A stretch of DNA of 64,000 nt, taken from NCBI RefSeq assembly GCF_963576675.1, contig NC_088910.1, forward strand, positions 107,598,807 through 107,662,806, written 5' to 3'. Shown one piece after another: positions 46,343-57,369 of the stretch. This DNA is from Euphorbia lathyris (lineage: Eukaryota > Streptophyta > Magnoliopsida > Malpighiales > Euphorbiaceae). The notes beneath the pieces were generated by a model. The model saw only the letters and a list, made by a program, of their open reading frames with translations. It did not search any database and was not told the DNA's origin. A program made the translations under genes and the position numbers. How positions within the stretch are numbered: the first letter of the stretch is position 1; each line of letters opens with the position of its first letter.

Positions 46343-48158
46343 TGATAGGGTGCCGTCTAGTATAGCGGTTTATGAATGTATTGTGATGTGAATGTGCTAT
46401 GGGTATGGATATGATCTTTCTAAATGCTCTATCTTTACTAGACGTCACTACTTAGGGGCAAGTGTACCCCGTCGTATCAAGTAATAATCCGGTTAAGACC
46501 GGGTATCGAATCCACGGGATTTATAACTGCAAGTATTAAACGACTCGGTTTTATACGTTATTTAAGTAGTGAATACTTAGGTTGATATGGGGACCAACTA
46601 CAAACTACTCCTAACTACGGGTGAGGCGAATTTATATAACGAAACTCTATGAAATGATGTGGATGTGATAAGTTATAACTATGACAAATAACGACTTGTA
46701 ATGTTTATACGGTTGATGGTTTGCTCTTGCAATGACGACTACGTGTAGTGTAACCGACCCGTGAAGTACTTAGACTACGTGGTTCCTAGTCAAGGCGTGT
46801 CTAATGCTGTGGACCAGAAATTAGGGCCCGTAAGTTCCGTGGCTTGTCAATTCCTACGGTTTCCGGAGCGTCACTTTCGGTAAGGCAACACCTATATGAA
46901 TCCCTAAAGATAGCCCGAATGGTGTTGGAAATCGCGTTCTCCTACACAATAATCAATTACGAATATCAAAACAAGTAACAAACATCAACACATATATAGA
47001 AAAGAAGATTATGAATCATAAATTATAAATATGGAGAATGTAAATATGAATTACAACCAAGCCTAGTACATAGGATGAGTACAAGCTAATTAGCAAGTGT
47101 AAAGGGAAGAATCCACCCTCAGAACTAGCTAACCAGACTCAAAGCCGTCTCTTAGGACTTGGATGGTGGAGCTTTCGAGCTTGGTGCACGGAGATGGAGT
47201 GGAACTTTGATGGAATGCTGGAATCAACGAACAAGCTCTCAAGGTGAAAGAGTTTGGCTATATAAAGCCTAAAAACAAAATCTAAAACTACAATGACAAG
47301 AGTTTAATCTCAAGAAGGTATATGTTACAAGGTGTGTGTAGGCGTGAGTGCTAGTCACTCTTATTTATACATATCAAGCTAGGGGTAAAATTGTAATTCC
47401 ACAAGGTGCAAGCATGGAGGAACATGATTTTGTGCAGAATTCCCATGATACGCCTCACGTATGGTGTGGAACGCCCCGCGTGTTTGCCCATTCCGTCAGA
47501 AATCTCCTGCATGTGGATCAATTCCAGATCTTGTTGTCTCAAACACGCCCCGCGTAGACTGGGATGCGCCTCGCGTGTTTGAGTTTCTGAGATTTTATTA
47601 CTTGAATTGGATCTTTTACGCCGCGCGTAGCTGAAGCACGTCCCGCGTAAATGAGTCTCTGAACTTTTTGTATTGAGGAACTTCCTTACACGCCCCACGT
47701 GTAAGGTGGTACGTCCCACGTATGGATAGTTGACTCAGGGAGACCATGCAGTCTGACTTTCAGGATTAGGCTAATCATTTCTGACACATGTTCCACGCCT
47801 CGCGTATGGTGGTACACGCCTCGCGTATTGGTGACTAGATCCCACGTGGTGCTTGTGGATAAGTCAATTATTTCTGATCCACTGTTTCACGCCTCGTGTG
47901 AGGAATGATGCGCCCCACGTCGATGGGTGGATTTTCACTTCTTGCTCGTACCTGAAATACAATTCTCGAGAGCCGAGTTAGCTTGACGTTTTATTTTCTA
48001 ATATTAATCAAAAATACGGAAAATTAACCGAAAGTACGGAATTTATTTTTATTTCGTTATTTTATTAAAACACTCTATTTTTGTAATTAAACTTATTTAT
48101 TTCTTCTAAAATTAACCCGTAAATCACGTTAAAAGATAGGGGTAAAATACCCCTATCA
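46343..48158 (-). repeat. Athila-like LTR (5' in element orientation)
   Basis: This 1816-bp copy retains about 95 bp missing from the other LTR and shows extra CG-to-CA/TG changes in the ACGCC array (for example CCTCACGT and CCCCACGT). Confidence 0.92.
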
Positions 48159-48509
48159 GTGAACAGTCGTGTTCGTACGTAAATAGTCGTGTCTGTCCGT
48201 GTACAGTCGTGTTTATTCGTGAAACGACATATCCTTTCGAGTTCTATTTATATAGAATGGATTGTCAAATTCACAGACAGTTGGAGAAAATATTCTCGGG
48301 GATTTTTCATGTTCTTTGTCTGTTCACATTGTTCTTGTTTTCCTACTCCGGTAGGCTACACACGGGTTGAGTTCGCTTGCGTAATCTGTTGTATCCTGGG
48401 AGACGATCGTCAATAGTGACGACATCGTCTTAAGGAAACTGTTAATACAGGCCTCAGATTTGTCTATCTCTTCTCTTTTAATTTCTAGTTTTATTGTTCA
48501 TATTATTTT

Positions 48510-49092
48510 GGGTTAAGGTGCAAAAATACCCCTAACGTTTTGGGTCAGGAGCAATTTTACCCCTAACGTCTAAAATGGTGCAATTTTGCCCCTAACGTTT
48601 GTAGCCAAGAGCAATTTTACCCCTAACGTTGGTAATTTGGGTCAATTTCAGATATTATTATAAAACACATATATTTTTATTCATTATTTTGCACCAATTT
48701 CATATCAATTCATCCTAAAAAAAGAATTTCATGTTTTTTTGTAATTTAATAATAGAATTGGAGATTAATATTTACAAATTCGGTGAATTTTTTGAATTTT
48801 TTTTTTGTCTAATTCATACAAAAGACAATATATTTTTTTATTTTTTTCACATCCCGGCATATGTTTATGATTTGTTACTGATAAAATGACGCATATATGA
48901 AGTGTAGATGATAAGATTCATGACCGAAAAGATAGTTTGATGAATTATTTCTGAAATTGATCCAATTTATCAACGTTAGGGGTAAAATTGCTCTTGGCTA
49001 CAAACGTTAAGGGTAAAATTGCACCATTTTAGACGTTAGGGGTAAAATTGCTCCAGACCCAAAACGTTAGGGGAATTTTTGCACCTTAACCC
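48510..49092. mobile_element. Mutator-type MITE with 9-bp target duplication
   Basis: The ends GGGTTAAGGTGCAAAAAT and its complement open inverted repeats of about 130 bp, each with four CCCCTAACGT-type motifs. TATTATTTT is duplicated at 48501-48509 and 49093-49101, and the unoccupied site is in the left outer LTR at 32281-32289. It is non-coding. Confidence 0.96.
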
Positions 49093-49447
49093 TATTATTT
49101 TCTGTGTTTGTTTTGTTCTTTGGTTAATCACATAGAATATTTTTAAGACATACGTAATCGTTTGTCTAACAACACTATGATTATTAAGAAAAAACGAACT
49201 TAATTTTTATATACAAAATAATGCAAACAGTTACTAAATGATATCATTTCAAGTCTCATCAACAGAAGAGGGTTTTTTTATATTAAGGGAATATATACAA
49301 TTTTAAGTTTTATTGGTGACTATAACTCTGGAGATTGAAGAATTGTTAGAAGATAAAATTGCATATAAAAAATAATTTTCATTATTGAGATCTGAAATTG
49401 CATTGTTTAGTAAATTTTAGACCTAAAATTGTACTATTTTGTTATAT

Positions 49448-49967
49448 GGCTTAATACATCATCTGTCTACTGAACTTGTCGAAAAAGCTTGATTAGTCCC
49501 TTAAACTTTGAAAGTGACTCAATAACCCCTGAACTTGCATAAAATGTCCAGATAGCCACCTCAGCTTGCGTAAGATGTAATCAATTAATCAATCAGTTGT
49601 AAAAAAGTAAGCTACGTGCTGCACAATCGTTAGAATGTTATTAGATAATTCACATAATAGATTAAAATATATTAAAAAATGAAGTTCTTAGTTGTTGAAC
49701 GGTAAAACTTGTCTTCTATATTATAATCGCATACCCGACCTTGGGCGTTTTACTTTTCCAATACACGTGCAACACACATTCCACATGTAACTTACTTTAT
49801 TTATTTATTTTTTTGGCAATCGAGTGATCAATAAGTTACATTTTACGCAAGTTGAGAGGTTATCTGGACATTTTATGCAAGTCTAGAGGACTATTAGGAT
49901 ATTTTCAAAGTTCAATGGTCCATTCAAACTTTTTGGACAAGTTCAGAGTGAAAATTATGTATTAAGC
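49448..49967. mobile_element. Palindromic MITE
   Basis: GGCTTAATACAT at 49448 and its near-complement ending at 49967 begin inverted repeats of about 130 bp (shared GACAAGTTC.GA and CTTGCATAAAATGTCCAGATA). A clean target duplication is not visible, so the superfamily is unsure. Confidence 0.75.
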
Positions 49968-50163
49968 TTTTGTACGTGGAGGATGGTTTTGCTCTCATTC
50001 AAACCATGGAGTCAAATTTGTATCATATATATTCCAAAAGTTTCATTTACAAATTCAATGGAGTTTTCTTACCATTAGTCAGTATTCAAACCCCCTCCCC
50101 TACCACCCAGATCGATCTCTACTTATAGTTTATGTATATAGTAAAATATTTTTTTCCCACATT

Positions 50164-50640
50164 TGATAGGGATCGAAAACATTTATCTTTAGATACGGTT
50201 TTTAGGGTAGTTTTACTTTGATTTTAGAAAATAAGCAAACATTTCTTGCACATTATGCATTTGCATCAGTCATGTAGTTTTCGCACTTGCTTAGCGTATT
50301 TTTATAGTTTTTAGGCTTTTTCTAATATTTATGGACGGAATAACGTCAAAACAGCACACACTTGAACTTGACCTTATTTATTTTGGCTAATTGACTCAGC
50401 AAAAGGAGTACCAAAAGGTGTTTTTACTCATATCCGAAGACTCGTTGATCAATTTAGCCTTTGAACTAATAATTTTTGGAGTTTGATACGTGTGTGCAGG
50501 TCAGACATGTGCGAAAACGGTTGACAATCGCGATTCGTTGGACCCTCGGGAGCAGTCTCGGGGAGCTTGGAAAAACCAGCCCACCGAGTTGGCCTACAGA
50601 GGCCAGCTCGGGGAGCTGGCTTGCATAAGTCATTGTGAAG
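50164..50640 (+). mobile_element. LTR fragment related to 1-1019
   Basis: It starts TGATAGGGATCGAAAAC and follows the same order as the reverse complement of 1-1019, including TTTAGATACGGTTTTTAGG and a GAGCTGGC-rich block at 50570-50630. No matching 3' end was found. Confidence 0.55.
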
Positions 50641-51960
50641 TTATTGTGATTCAAATCTACAATTAAGTTAGAGTTGCACGACTTATTAAGAAATTCCTAT
50701 GATACACGTTTAAGTTCTTTATACAATCTATATCTAGTCAATCTCATCTTCACACTAGACTTTAATTTGAAAAATAGACCTAGTTAGGCAATAATCACCC
50801 TCTCATTCTAATGTTCATCCTTAGTTAACTAGATAACATGCAAAGAGAACACTTATTATTGGTTTGGAATTAGCTTAACGTGTTTTAAACTAATAATCGA
50901 AAGATTAATGGTTTATGTAGTGCTCACATTTCTATCGTAAACAGTTATAAAAGCTATGTTACAGCAACATATTAAACAACAAACCATATTAGGAAAAAAA
51001 TTCTCACACTTTATTCAATCAATGAAACCAACAATCTCTAGAAAATGGAAGTTCTAACAAAAACAATAAATCCAAAAACCACATATAAGCAAACCATCTA
51101 CTAATACAAAAATAGAGATCTTAACCCATCCAAAAAGCCCAACCTATAACCCCTGGACACATCCACTACCTAGTCAGGGTGCTAGCGTATATAAGGGTAG
51201 GTATTATCTTTCCCGATCGCAGAGTTATAGTCGAACTGTTTCGAGGAACTCGAACACCCCCTTTCTCCTAGCGTGGTCATGAACAACCACACAGTCTTTC
51301 TGTAGTTGTTCTCGTGAATATTGCATGTTACATCTAAGATACTCTTAAGTTTCTTATATTGCAACGAGTCACGGAGTCGCCTGAGTAGGGTATACTCATC
51401 GTACCCTCCGTGTAAACCACCTGCCCAAATGCATTCTTGAATCTGAGTATGCAACGACTCCAAATGACGCGTAATTGCCTCAATGTCATTCTAGATGATC
51501 TATTGACTTAAGCGACACCTCCTAATGTTCAACTCCATTGAACTTAGTCTTGCACATTGGTGGGGAAAATGAACAAGGATTGGAGTTCTCACAGCGCCGA
51601 CCATGACTGACAAGGCACAAAAGAAAAGAGGAAGATTGGGTCATGAATTAAATCTTTCGGGAAACAAAAACCAACTTCGATCCATTTCTTTAACGAACAT
51701 AAAACGAGTTAGATTCGATCCAAAGACGATGCGAGTTTTTCTCTTATGCCATTTCCAGTGCAAATATATCTGCACGAAGTCCAGCAATATGCGCAAAAGA
51801 CTAAGATCTAACTTAAGCCACGAGAAACACTTAATTAAGATTTAATTAGATTTGCACACATTAAGTGATTGGCTAACCAAATAGTTAAATCACATTTCTT
51901 CGCAGATGGATATTCCTTTTAGTAATATGGATTCTTTGTTGAAATTTTTTACAATGGTAG
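50641..51960. other. No recognised gene
   Basis: Mixed AT-rich sequence. A minus-strand frame at 51182-51463 (93 codons, starting MESLHTQIQEC) and a plus-strand frame at 51603-51845 have no motif I recognise. They may be transposon or gene relics. Confidence 0.45.
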
Positions 51961-51991
51961 TGTAGTAAATTTATTAAGGTGATGAGCTCCC

Positions 51992-52000
51992 TATATATAA
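51992..52000 (+). promoter_or_regulatory. TATA box of the BAHD gene
   Basis: TATATATAA lies 43-51 bp upstream of the start codon at 52043, leaving a short leader typical of BAHD genes. Confidence 0.7.
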
Positions 52001-52042
52001 GAAGTTTAATTTGATGCAGCAAATAAAGCACCATAGACGATA

Positions 52043-53419
52043 ATGAAGAAGAACATGGTGGTGAGTCTGATTTCTAAGGAAACCATCAAACCTCATTCCT
52101 CAGAACCTTCAAAACCCTTCAAACTCTCCTTGATTGATCAGATTACACCCACAACATACGTTCCTCTCATCTTTTTCTACCCACCAAAAAGCAACCAAAA
52201 CCCACAATTCTCAGCAAATCTAAAGCTTTCACTTTCACAAACCCTATCCACCTTCTTCCCTTTCTCCGGCAGACTCAAAGACAACCTTTTTGTACACAAC
52301 TTCGACCAAGGAATCCCATTTTCCGAAACACAAGTCAGTTCCGAATTGTCTGAATTTCTTCAGAATCCTCAACTAGAGATGTTGAATCAGTTTCTCCCTA
52401 CCAACCCATTTACCCAAATTACACCCCCAAATGAAACATTACCCCTTATATATGTTCAATTTAACGTTTTCAGATGCGGCGGAATCGCCATAGCTATCTG
52501 CATTTCGCATAAAATTGCAGACACTGATAGCATTACTAAATTCCTGAGAAATTGGGCGGATAATAATAAGAATCTCGGAACTGGTTCGAGCATAATTACT
52601 CCTAGTTTTGAGGAGTCGTCACTGCGTTTTCTTCCATTCAAATCAAACCCATCTCATCAAATATCGATAATGGAGAAACTCTTCTTCAACGAACGAAAAC
52701 GGACCACTAGAAGATTCGTTTTCGATGCCAAGGCGATTATCTCTCTCAAGGAGAAAGCAAAAACGGAAATCGGAAATGGTGAGAAAAGGACTCCAACTCG
52801 GGTAAAAACACTGTCTTCTTTCATCTGGAAATGTTGTACTCTTGCTTCTGCTTCAATCTCAACAACTCCGAGACTTTCTATTTCTGCTCATTTTGTCAAT
52901 ATCCGTCAGAGAACTCAACCTTGTCTGCCGGAATATTCTATAGGGAATCTTTTGTGGTGTGCAGTTGCAGTCTACGACATCGTAGATTCATCGGATTATA
53001 CAGGAACGAGTGATGATCTGAAACATTTTGTGGGATTAACTGAGGAATCTGTGGAGGAAGTTAACGTTGAGTTTCTGAAGAGTTTAGAAGGTGAGAAAGG
53101 GGTTGAAGTTGTATGTGAATTTCTTGAGCAAGTGAACGAGATATACTCCACTAATCCAGAAATGTTTTTGTTTACCAGTTGGTTAAATTTTGGGATTAAT
53201 GATTTGGATTTTGGATTAGGAAAGCCTGCTTGGGTTAGTCTTATGGGAGAAGTTGGTCCAGGTTTAAGGAACCTCACTATTTTTAAGGAATTGTACGATG
53301 GAATTGAGGCATGGATCACTTTAGATGATGATGTAATGGAAATTTTAGAACATGATCCTGAATTTCTCGAATTCGCTACCCCGAATCCCCCAATTTTCAA
53401 CTATGTCAAATGGAATTGA
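52043..53419 (+). CDS. BAHD acyltransferase (vinorine synthase-like)
   Basis: A single open exon encodes 458 residues, the usual BAHD size. The catalytic HxxxD motif is HKIAD at residues 156-160, and the structural DFGWG motif appears as DFGLG at 389-393, a tolerated variant. TTFFPFSGRL-like sequence near 70-78 is also typical. BAHD enzymes act in the cytosol and move an acyl group from acyl-CoA to an alcohol or amine of a specialised metabolite; the substrate cannot be read from sequence. The N-terminal VVSLISKETIKPHSS resembles the vinorine synthase/deacetylvindoline acetyltransferase clade. A 112-bp tandem duplication over the 3' end replaces the ancestral last residue with Trp-Asn before the stop; the enzyme is probably still functional. 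Confidence 0.94.
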   Translation: MKKNMVVSLISKETIKPHSSEPSKPFKLSLIDQITPTTYVPLIFFYPPKSNQNPQFSANLKLSLSQTLSTFFPFSGRLKDNLFVHNFDQGIPFSETQVSSELSEFLQNPQLEMLNQFLPTNPFTQITPPNETLPLIYVQFNVFRCGGIAIAICISHKIADTDSITKFLRNWADNNKNLGTGSSIITPSFEESSLRFLPFKSNPSHQISIMEKLFFNERKRTTRRFVFDAKAIISLKEKAKTEIGNGEKRTPTRVKTLSSFIWKCCTLASASISTTPRLSISAHFVNIRQRTQPCLPEYSIGNLLWCAVAVYDIVDSSDYTGTSDDLKHFVGLTEESVEEVNVEFLKSLEGEKGVEVVCEFLEQVNEIYSTNPEMFLFTSWLNFGINDLDFGLGKPAWVSLMGEVGPGLRNLTIFKELYDGIEAWITLDDDVMEILEHDPEFLEFATPNPPIFNYVKWN

Positions 53420-53522
53420 GGCATGGATCACTTTAGATGATGATGTAATGGAAATTTTAGAACATGATCCTGAATTTCTCGAATTCGCTACCCCGAATCC
53501 CCCAATTTTCAACTATGTCAAA
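53299..53522 (+). repeat. Perfect 112-bp tandem duplication at the BAHD 3' end
   Basis: 53299-53410 and 53411-53522 are identical as read. Because 112 is not a multiple of three, the second copy is out of frame and gives a TGA eight bases in. The ancestral stop (in ACATAA after the second unit) is now in the 3' UTR. Confidence 0.95.
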
Positions 53523-53592
53523 ACATAAATATGTATGAGATGTATTGCTGGTAGAATTTCTGTAATTTATGATATATATTAATGTTATCAAT

Positions 53593-53598
53593 AATAAA
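53593..53598 (+). terminator. Likely poly(A) signal of the BAHD gene
   Basis: AATAAA lies about 70 bp past the duplicated unit, in AT-rich DNA. Confidence 0.5.
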
Positions 53599-53829
53599 AA
53601 ATATTTATTTGTTTATTTACTGTAAAGAAGGGCGGCCGCATAGAGATCACTCCACACAGTTGCTAGCTAACCGTGACAAATGATATAAAGAGTTGTTTAC
53701 AACTGATACAATTAGCTGGAGCATTTAGAGCATTTCCAATGCAATTTAACCCAAAAGTAATACAAATCATTTTTTATATTATAAAAAAGATAAAGTAAAG
53801 CACTCTTCCGAGTACTTTCCACTCACACT

Positions 53830-55141
53830 TGATATTTTCATATTTTATAGATGTTTAGGGCATTTCCTTCATTGTTCTTAGTTATTTTCAACCGTTTTTG
53901 TTTATTGTTTTCGTGCTTTAGGTCGGTTTTATGTTTCCTTCACCTTATAGCATGATTAGTGTTTTTCAAGACTTTTTGGACCTCCTCGGAACTTTAGGAA
54001 GCAGTCAGGCATCAATCGAGAGGACGGGGAGCTGAAGCGGACTCGGCCACATACTGTCTCGCCGAGACAACCACTGTCTCGCCGAGACAGAACGCGAATT
54101 AGCGCTTCTGCAAGAGCAAATCCGGCCCTTTATGCTGAGTTGGCCCTATGAAGACCTGAAAATACCTATCTTTATTCCTGTAATTTCCCTTTTTGCCCTT
54201 TTAGCTCTTGGTGTGGCTATAAAAGGGAATTAGGTTTTATTTTTAAAGGAGTTCTTTTTTTAAGGAATTGAGCAGCCATTTTTGTATCAGAACATATTTT
54301 AGAAGCTAGGCTTTTGCTCAATCATTGTATTTGGGATTTTCAATTGCTCTCATTCCATTTCTGGCGACTTTCAATCGAGGATTCACCGACGATCACTAGA
54401 GTGACAGTCTAGTTTTCTTCTCCTTTGTACTCTTCTATTGAATTTCAATATATTTATGGATTTCATCTTTATCATTATGATTGTGTTGATTTGCCTATCT
54501 ATGAGCTAATCTCCATCCGATCTGGGATGGAGGTGAATTTGGTGTGAATGATTATATCTGGGTTTAGAGTTAGGGTATGATTTGATTGTCAACTGTAATC
54601 TGATTTTCTGTACTTAATGTCTTGATTCCGAGAGGAGATAGAATTTTAGATAGATTCGAGACTGAGAGGAGAGAGTCTATTATGAACCCTTACAGTCAGA
54701 CCTCGCTAGGATACTAGGAGTACGATTCTTACTCGGGCTACGGCTCAGAGTTCAACCAAACAGGACTTGGTAATGCTTTGCATGTCTAGAACATATTGCC
54801 TAACCAAGCTATTATTTGAACACATGTGAATAGGGGTCTTAGAATACTGATCACATTCGTGCCCTTTCTAGAATGGTTGTCGTTATGTTTTGATATGAAT
54901 TGATAACTCACTGCTCTCAACCTAGATACATGATTCAACCAAAGGATCTGAAATCCCAGATTTCTCATCCATTAATCTCACCAATTGATACCCCTAGCGT
55001 TAATTTTCAGTTCTTTATAATTAATTGCATATCTAGTTAATGCCAATTCCATCCCAACCTTATTTGTCTTGACATTTGGACGTTTGATTACACTTAGTGG
55101 CTCTGCAATCCTGTCTCCCTGTGGGTTCGACCTGTGCTTGC
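53830..55141 (+). mobile_element. Solo-LTR-like block
   Basis: It starts TGATATTTTCATATTT after ACACT (53825-53829) and ends in a CTCCCTGTGGGTTCGACC-type tail common near gypsy LTR 3' ends; ACACT follows at 55142-55146. A repeated CTGTCTCGCCGAGACA motif (54053-54092) is an internal landmark and a TATA-like CTATAAAAG is at 54210. No internal domain adjoins it, so a solo LTR is likely. The 3' edge is uncertain because no CA end coincides with it. Confidence 0.55.
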
Positions 55142-55170
55142 ACACTTTATTACTTGTTGTGATAGGTTTA

Positions 55171-55640
55171 TACTACAACAAATACCATTTATAGCCACGG
55201 GTAAATTTGTGACTGAAGTGAAAAAGTTCCGTAACAAAATGATTTAGCTATGATAAAATATTTCGTAGCTTGTCGTGGCGTAGCTAAAGGTTTAGCTACG
55301 TAATTTAGGTTATCCGTAACTAATAACATAGACATATAGCTACAAAAAAAATATAACTATAATAATATTATTTATTCCAATGAAAATATTTAATTATAAC
55401 TAAATATTAATGTAATTAGCTACAAGAAGTCTAAGTTTAGGATAAATTTTACTTTAGATACTTGTAACAATGTTTGTAGCTGAAAAATTCAACTTTTCTA
55501 CCACAAGTATTTAACTTGTAGCACAATGTTAATATAAACAGCCATAAAATTACTAAAGACATAGCTAAAACTTAATATTAAGACAAATAGTTAGGTAGAA
55601 AAATCCTACCATAAATTTGTATTTGTTGATTTTCTAATTC
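55171..55640. mobile_element. CACTA-like terminal and subterminal region
   Basis: TACTACAACAAATACC differs by two bases from the start of the CACTA element at 44370. It is followed by many TAGCTAC/GTAGCTA motifs. The opposite end is not found. Confidence 0.5.
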
Positions 55641-56876
55641 TATATATTATAATATAAGTATATATTGCTAAAAAAATCTTCAAAAATAGAAATGATGGTT
55701 CAAAGTAAATAAGAAATTCCAAAAACTCATTCTCATCAACCAAAAAAACTTCAAGACATCCAACAAGCTAATGATTGAAAGGTCTAAATTCATGATATAA
55801 GAACAAAGACCCTTTTATAATATTTCAATAACTAAAAAACAACAACAACAAAAAAAAAACTATACATCTTCTGGAAAGAAAAAGCTATATATAATAAAAC
55901 CAAGTTTTAAGGTTAAAATTCATGTTGATTGTTTGCACATTGAGCTTTCTCGATCCATTTCTGATTTTTCGTGTGACAAACTAGTCCATCTCTACATGTT
56001 GGTGCTTTCCTCAAGGCCAATAACACCCGTGCAACCTATCTTTCTTTCCACCCTGCAATATAAAAAAAGTTCAAATTAAAGCTAGAAAGCATGGTTCAAT
56101 CTTGATTTCCGTTAAAATCTTACCATATTCAAATAATGCATATTGGACAACAGGAGTGCGTGTTTGAAGCATCTCGTAGCTTATATATCCCATTCACCTA
56201 TCACTGGAATTGTATAACAAGATAAATATGAGTCTTAAATAAAATGGTAACTAACATTGAGCAAAGATTGTCAAATATTCCATTCACCTATTATCACTGG
56301 AATTATATACGAGTATGAGCACACATGTAAACAATAAAATAACAGTTCTAGGACCATAACAAAATAAAGGGGCGAGACTATATAAACAATGATGAAGGAT
56401 AATACTGACAAAGCCAATTATTTATGATGTATTTTTTTCTATGAATGTATAAGTCTCCCATTTTTACTCATAATAGAACAAATAACATATAAATTGAATA
56501 TTCCTCTGTTTTATCACCTGAAATCACCTTAGCAAAATGTTGTCTAATTCCATGCATTGTAAGCCAGATGCTTTTGACAATTGCTCTGCCTCCTTATTTG
56601 CTATACACGGATTGAGAAGAGTGGCTCTACTAAGGTGCTCCTTCTGTAACTATTTGTGGATAAAAAGTAACACAAGAAAACACACTGAAGTGAATAACGG
56701 AGGCATTTGATCGGCTAAAGCAAACTATCATATGGAATTCACATGGTGAAATGTAGTAACTATTATTCTAGTGTGTGATGCAAACAGAAAAGCAGTAACT
56801 AAATACAGAACATAAATGAATTAACTAAGGGAAGCTAGATTTATATATACAGATTAAGAATGAAAATGAACCTTTT
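55641..56876. other. 3' flank and possible last exon of the amidotransferase pseudogene
   Basis: It is mostly AT-rich. A minus-strand stretch at about 56520-56680 reads 40 or so codons (KEHLSRATLLNPCIANKEAEQLSKASG) that may be a further exon of the pseudogene at 56877-60056 or of another gene; I cannot decide. Confidence 0.4.
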
Positions 56877-57369
56877 TGTCCAAAACTTGAGAGCAAATAT
56901 TAGCCATCATATGGTTGAAAGACAAGAGATCAGATAACTGTTATATTGACATTTTGGACATCATACTTGTTGCTAATTTACCCCTTTCCTCATTCAACTT
57001 CAATTTCTGAAAGTAGGAACCTCCATTCCTCGCTGTTGCTCCCATCTGCTTCAGCCTATTTTATTCTTCAGATGGGCCTGGGTGCATCTCTTGACCATTA
57101 CTATACATATTTCTTGCAAGAGAGAAGCTTTAAATTAAAGCTTCTCTTTTCTTCTCCACTTGTTTATTTACCATAACTTGCTTACTTCTATTCACCTTCT
57201 TTTGATAGGCAATTACAGCCGAAAAATTCCAGATAGGCCCTTAGGCATCCTGCATAATCAAATTCATCACTATCAGGATGTCTCGTTCTCTTCGGATGGA
57301 ATTGTAAACCCATTATAAACCTCCCTCTTGAGGATTATAAGCATCAGGATCATAAAACCCTTCCATCAA

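Larger units (their letters stand above)
40111..48158 (-). mobile_element. Athila-like gag-only (non-autonomous) LTR element
   Basis: LTRs run TGATAGGGTGCC...ACCCCTATCA (40111-41834 and 46343-48158), with GTGAA duplicated at 40106-40110 and 48159-48163. On the minus strand the primer site beside the 46343 LTR reads TGGCGCCGTTGCCGGGG, the type known from Athila/Tat-like gypsy elements. A purine tract (GAGGAGGTT, minus) abuts the 41834 end. Only a gag is present; pol is absent from 41835-43750. It is inserted in the right LTR of the outer element, and carries a CACTA insertion of its own. Confidence 0.95.
31856..49171 (+). mobile_element. Outer non-autonomous LTR retrotransposon (nest host)
   Basis: The element has LTRs of about 500 bp, each running TGTTGGAAAATTTTG...TCTAACA. 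The left LTR is 31856-32352 plus 37970-37976, split by the gypsy element. The right LTR is 40027-40110, 48164-48509 and 49102-49171, split by an Athila-like element and a MITE. The interior (37977-40026) has no gag or pol. An AAGGGAT purine stretch before 40027 and the LTR start style suggest plus orientation and a copia-type parent. The 5-mers outside the LTRs (ACGTT and ACACT) agree only in part, so the target duplication is uncertain. Confidence 0.85.

Noticed and set aside
49448..49967. 9-bp target duplication for this MITE
   Set aside because: The flanking nonamers agree at only about half of their positions, so I do not claim one.
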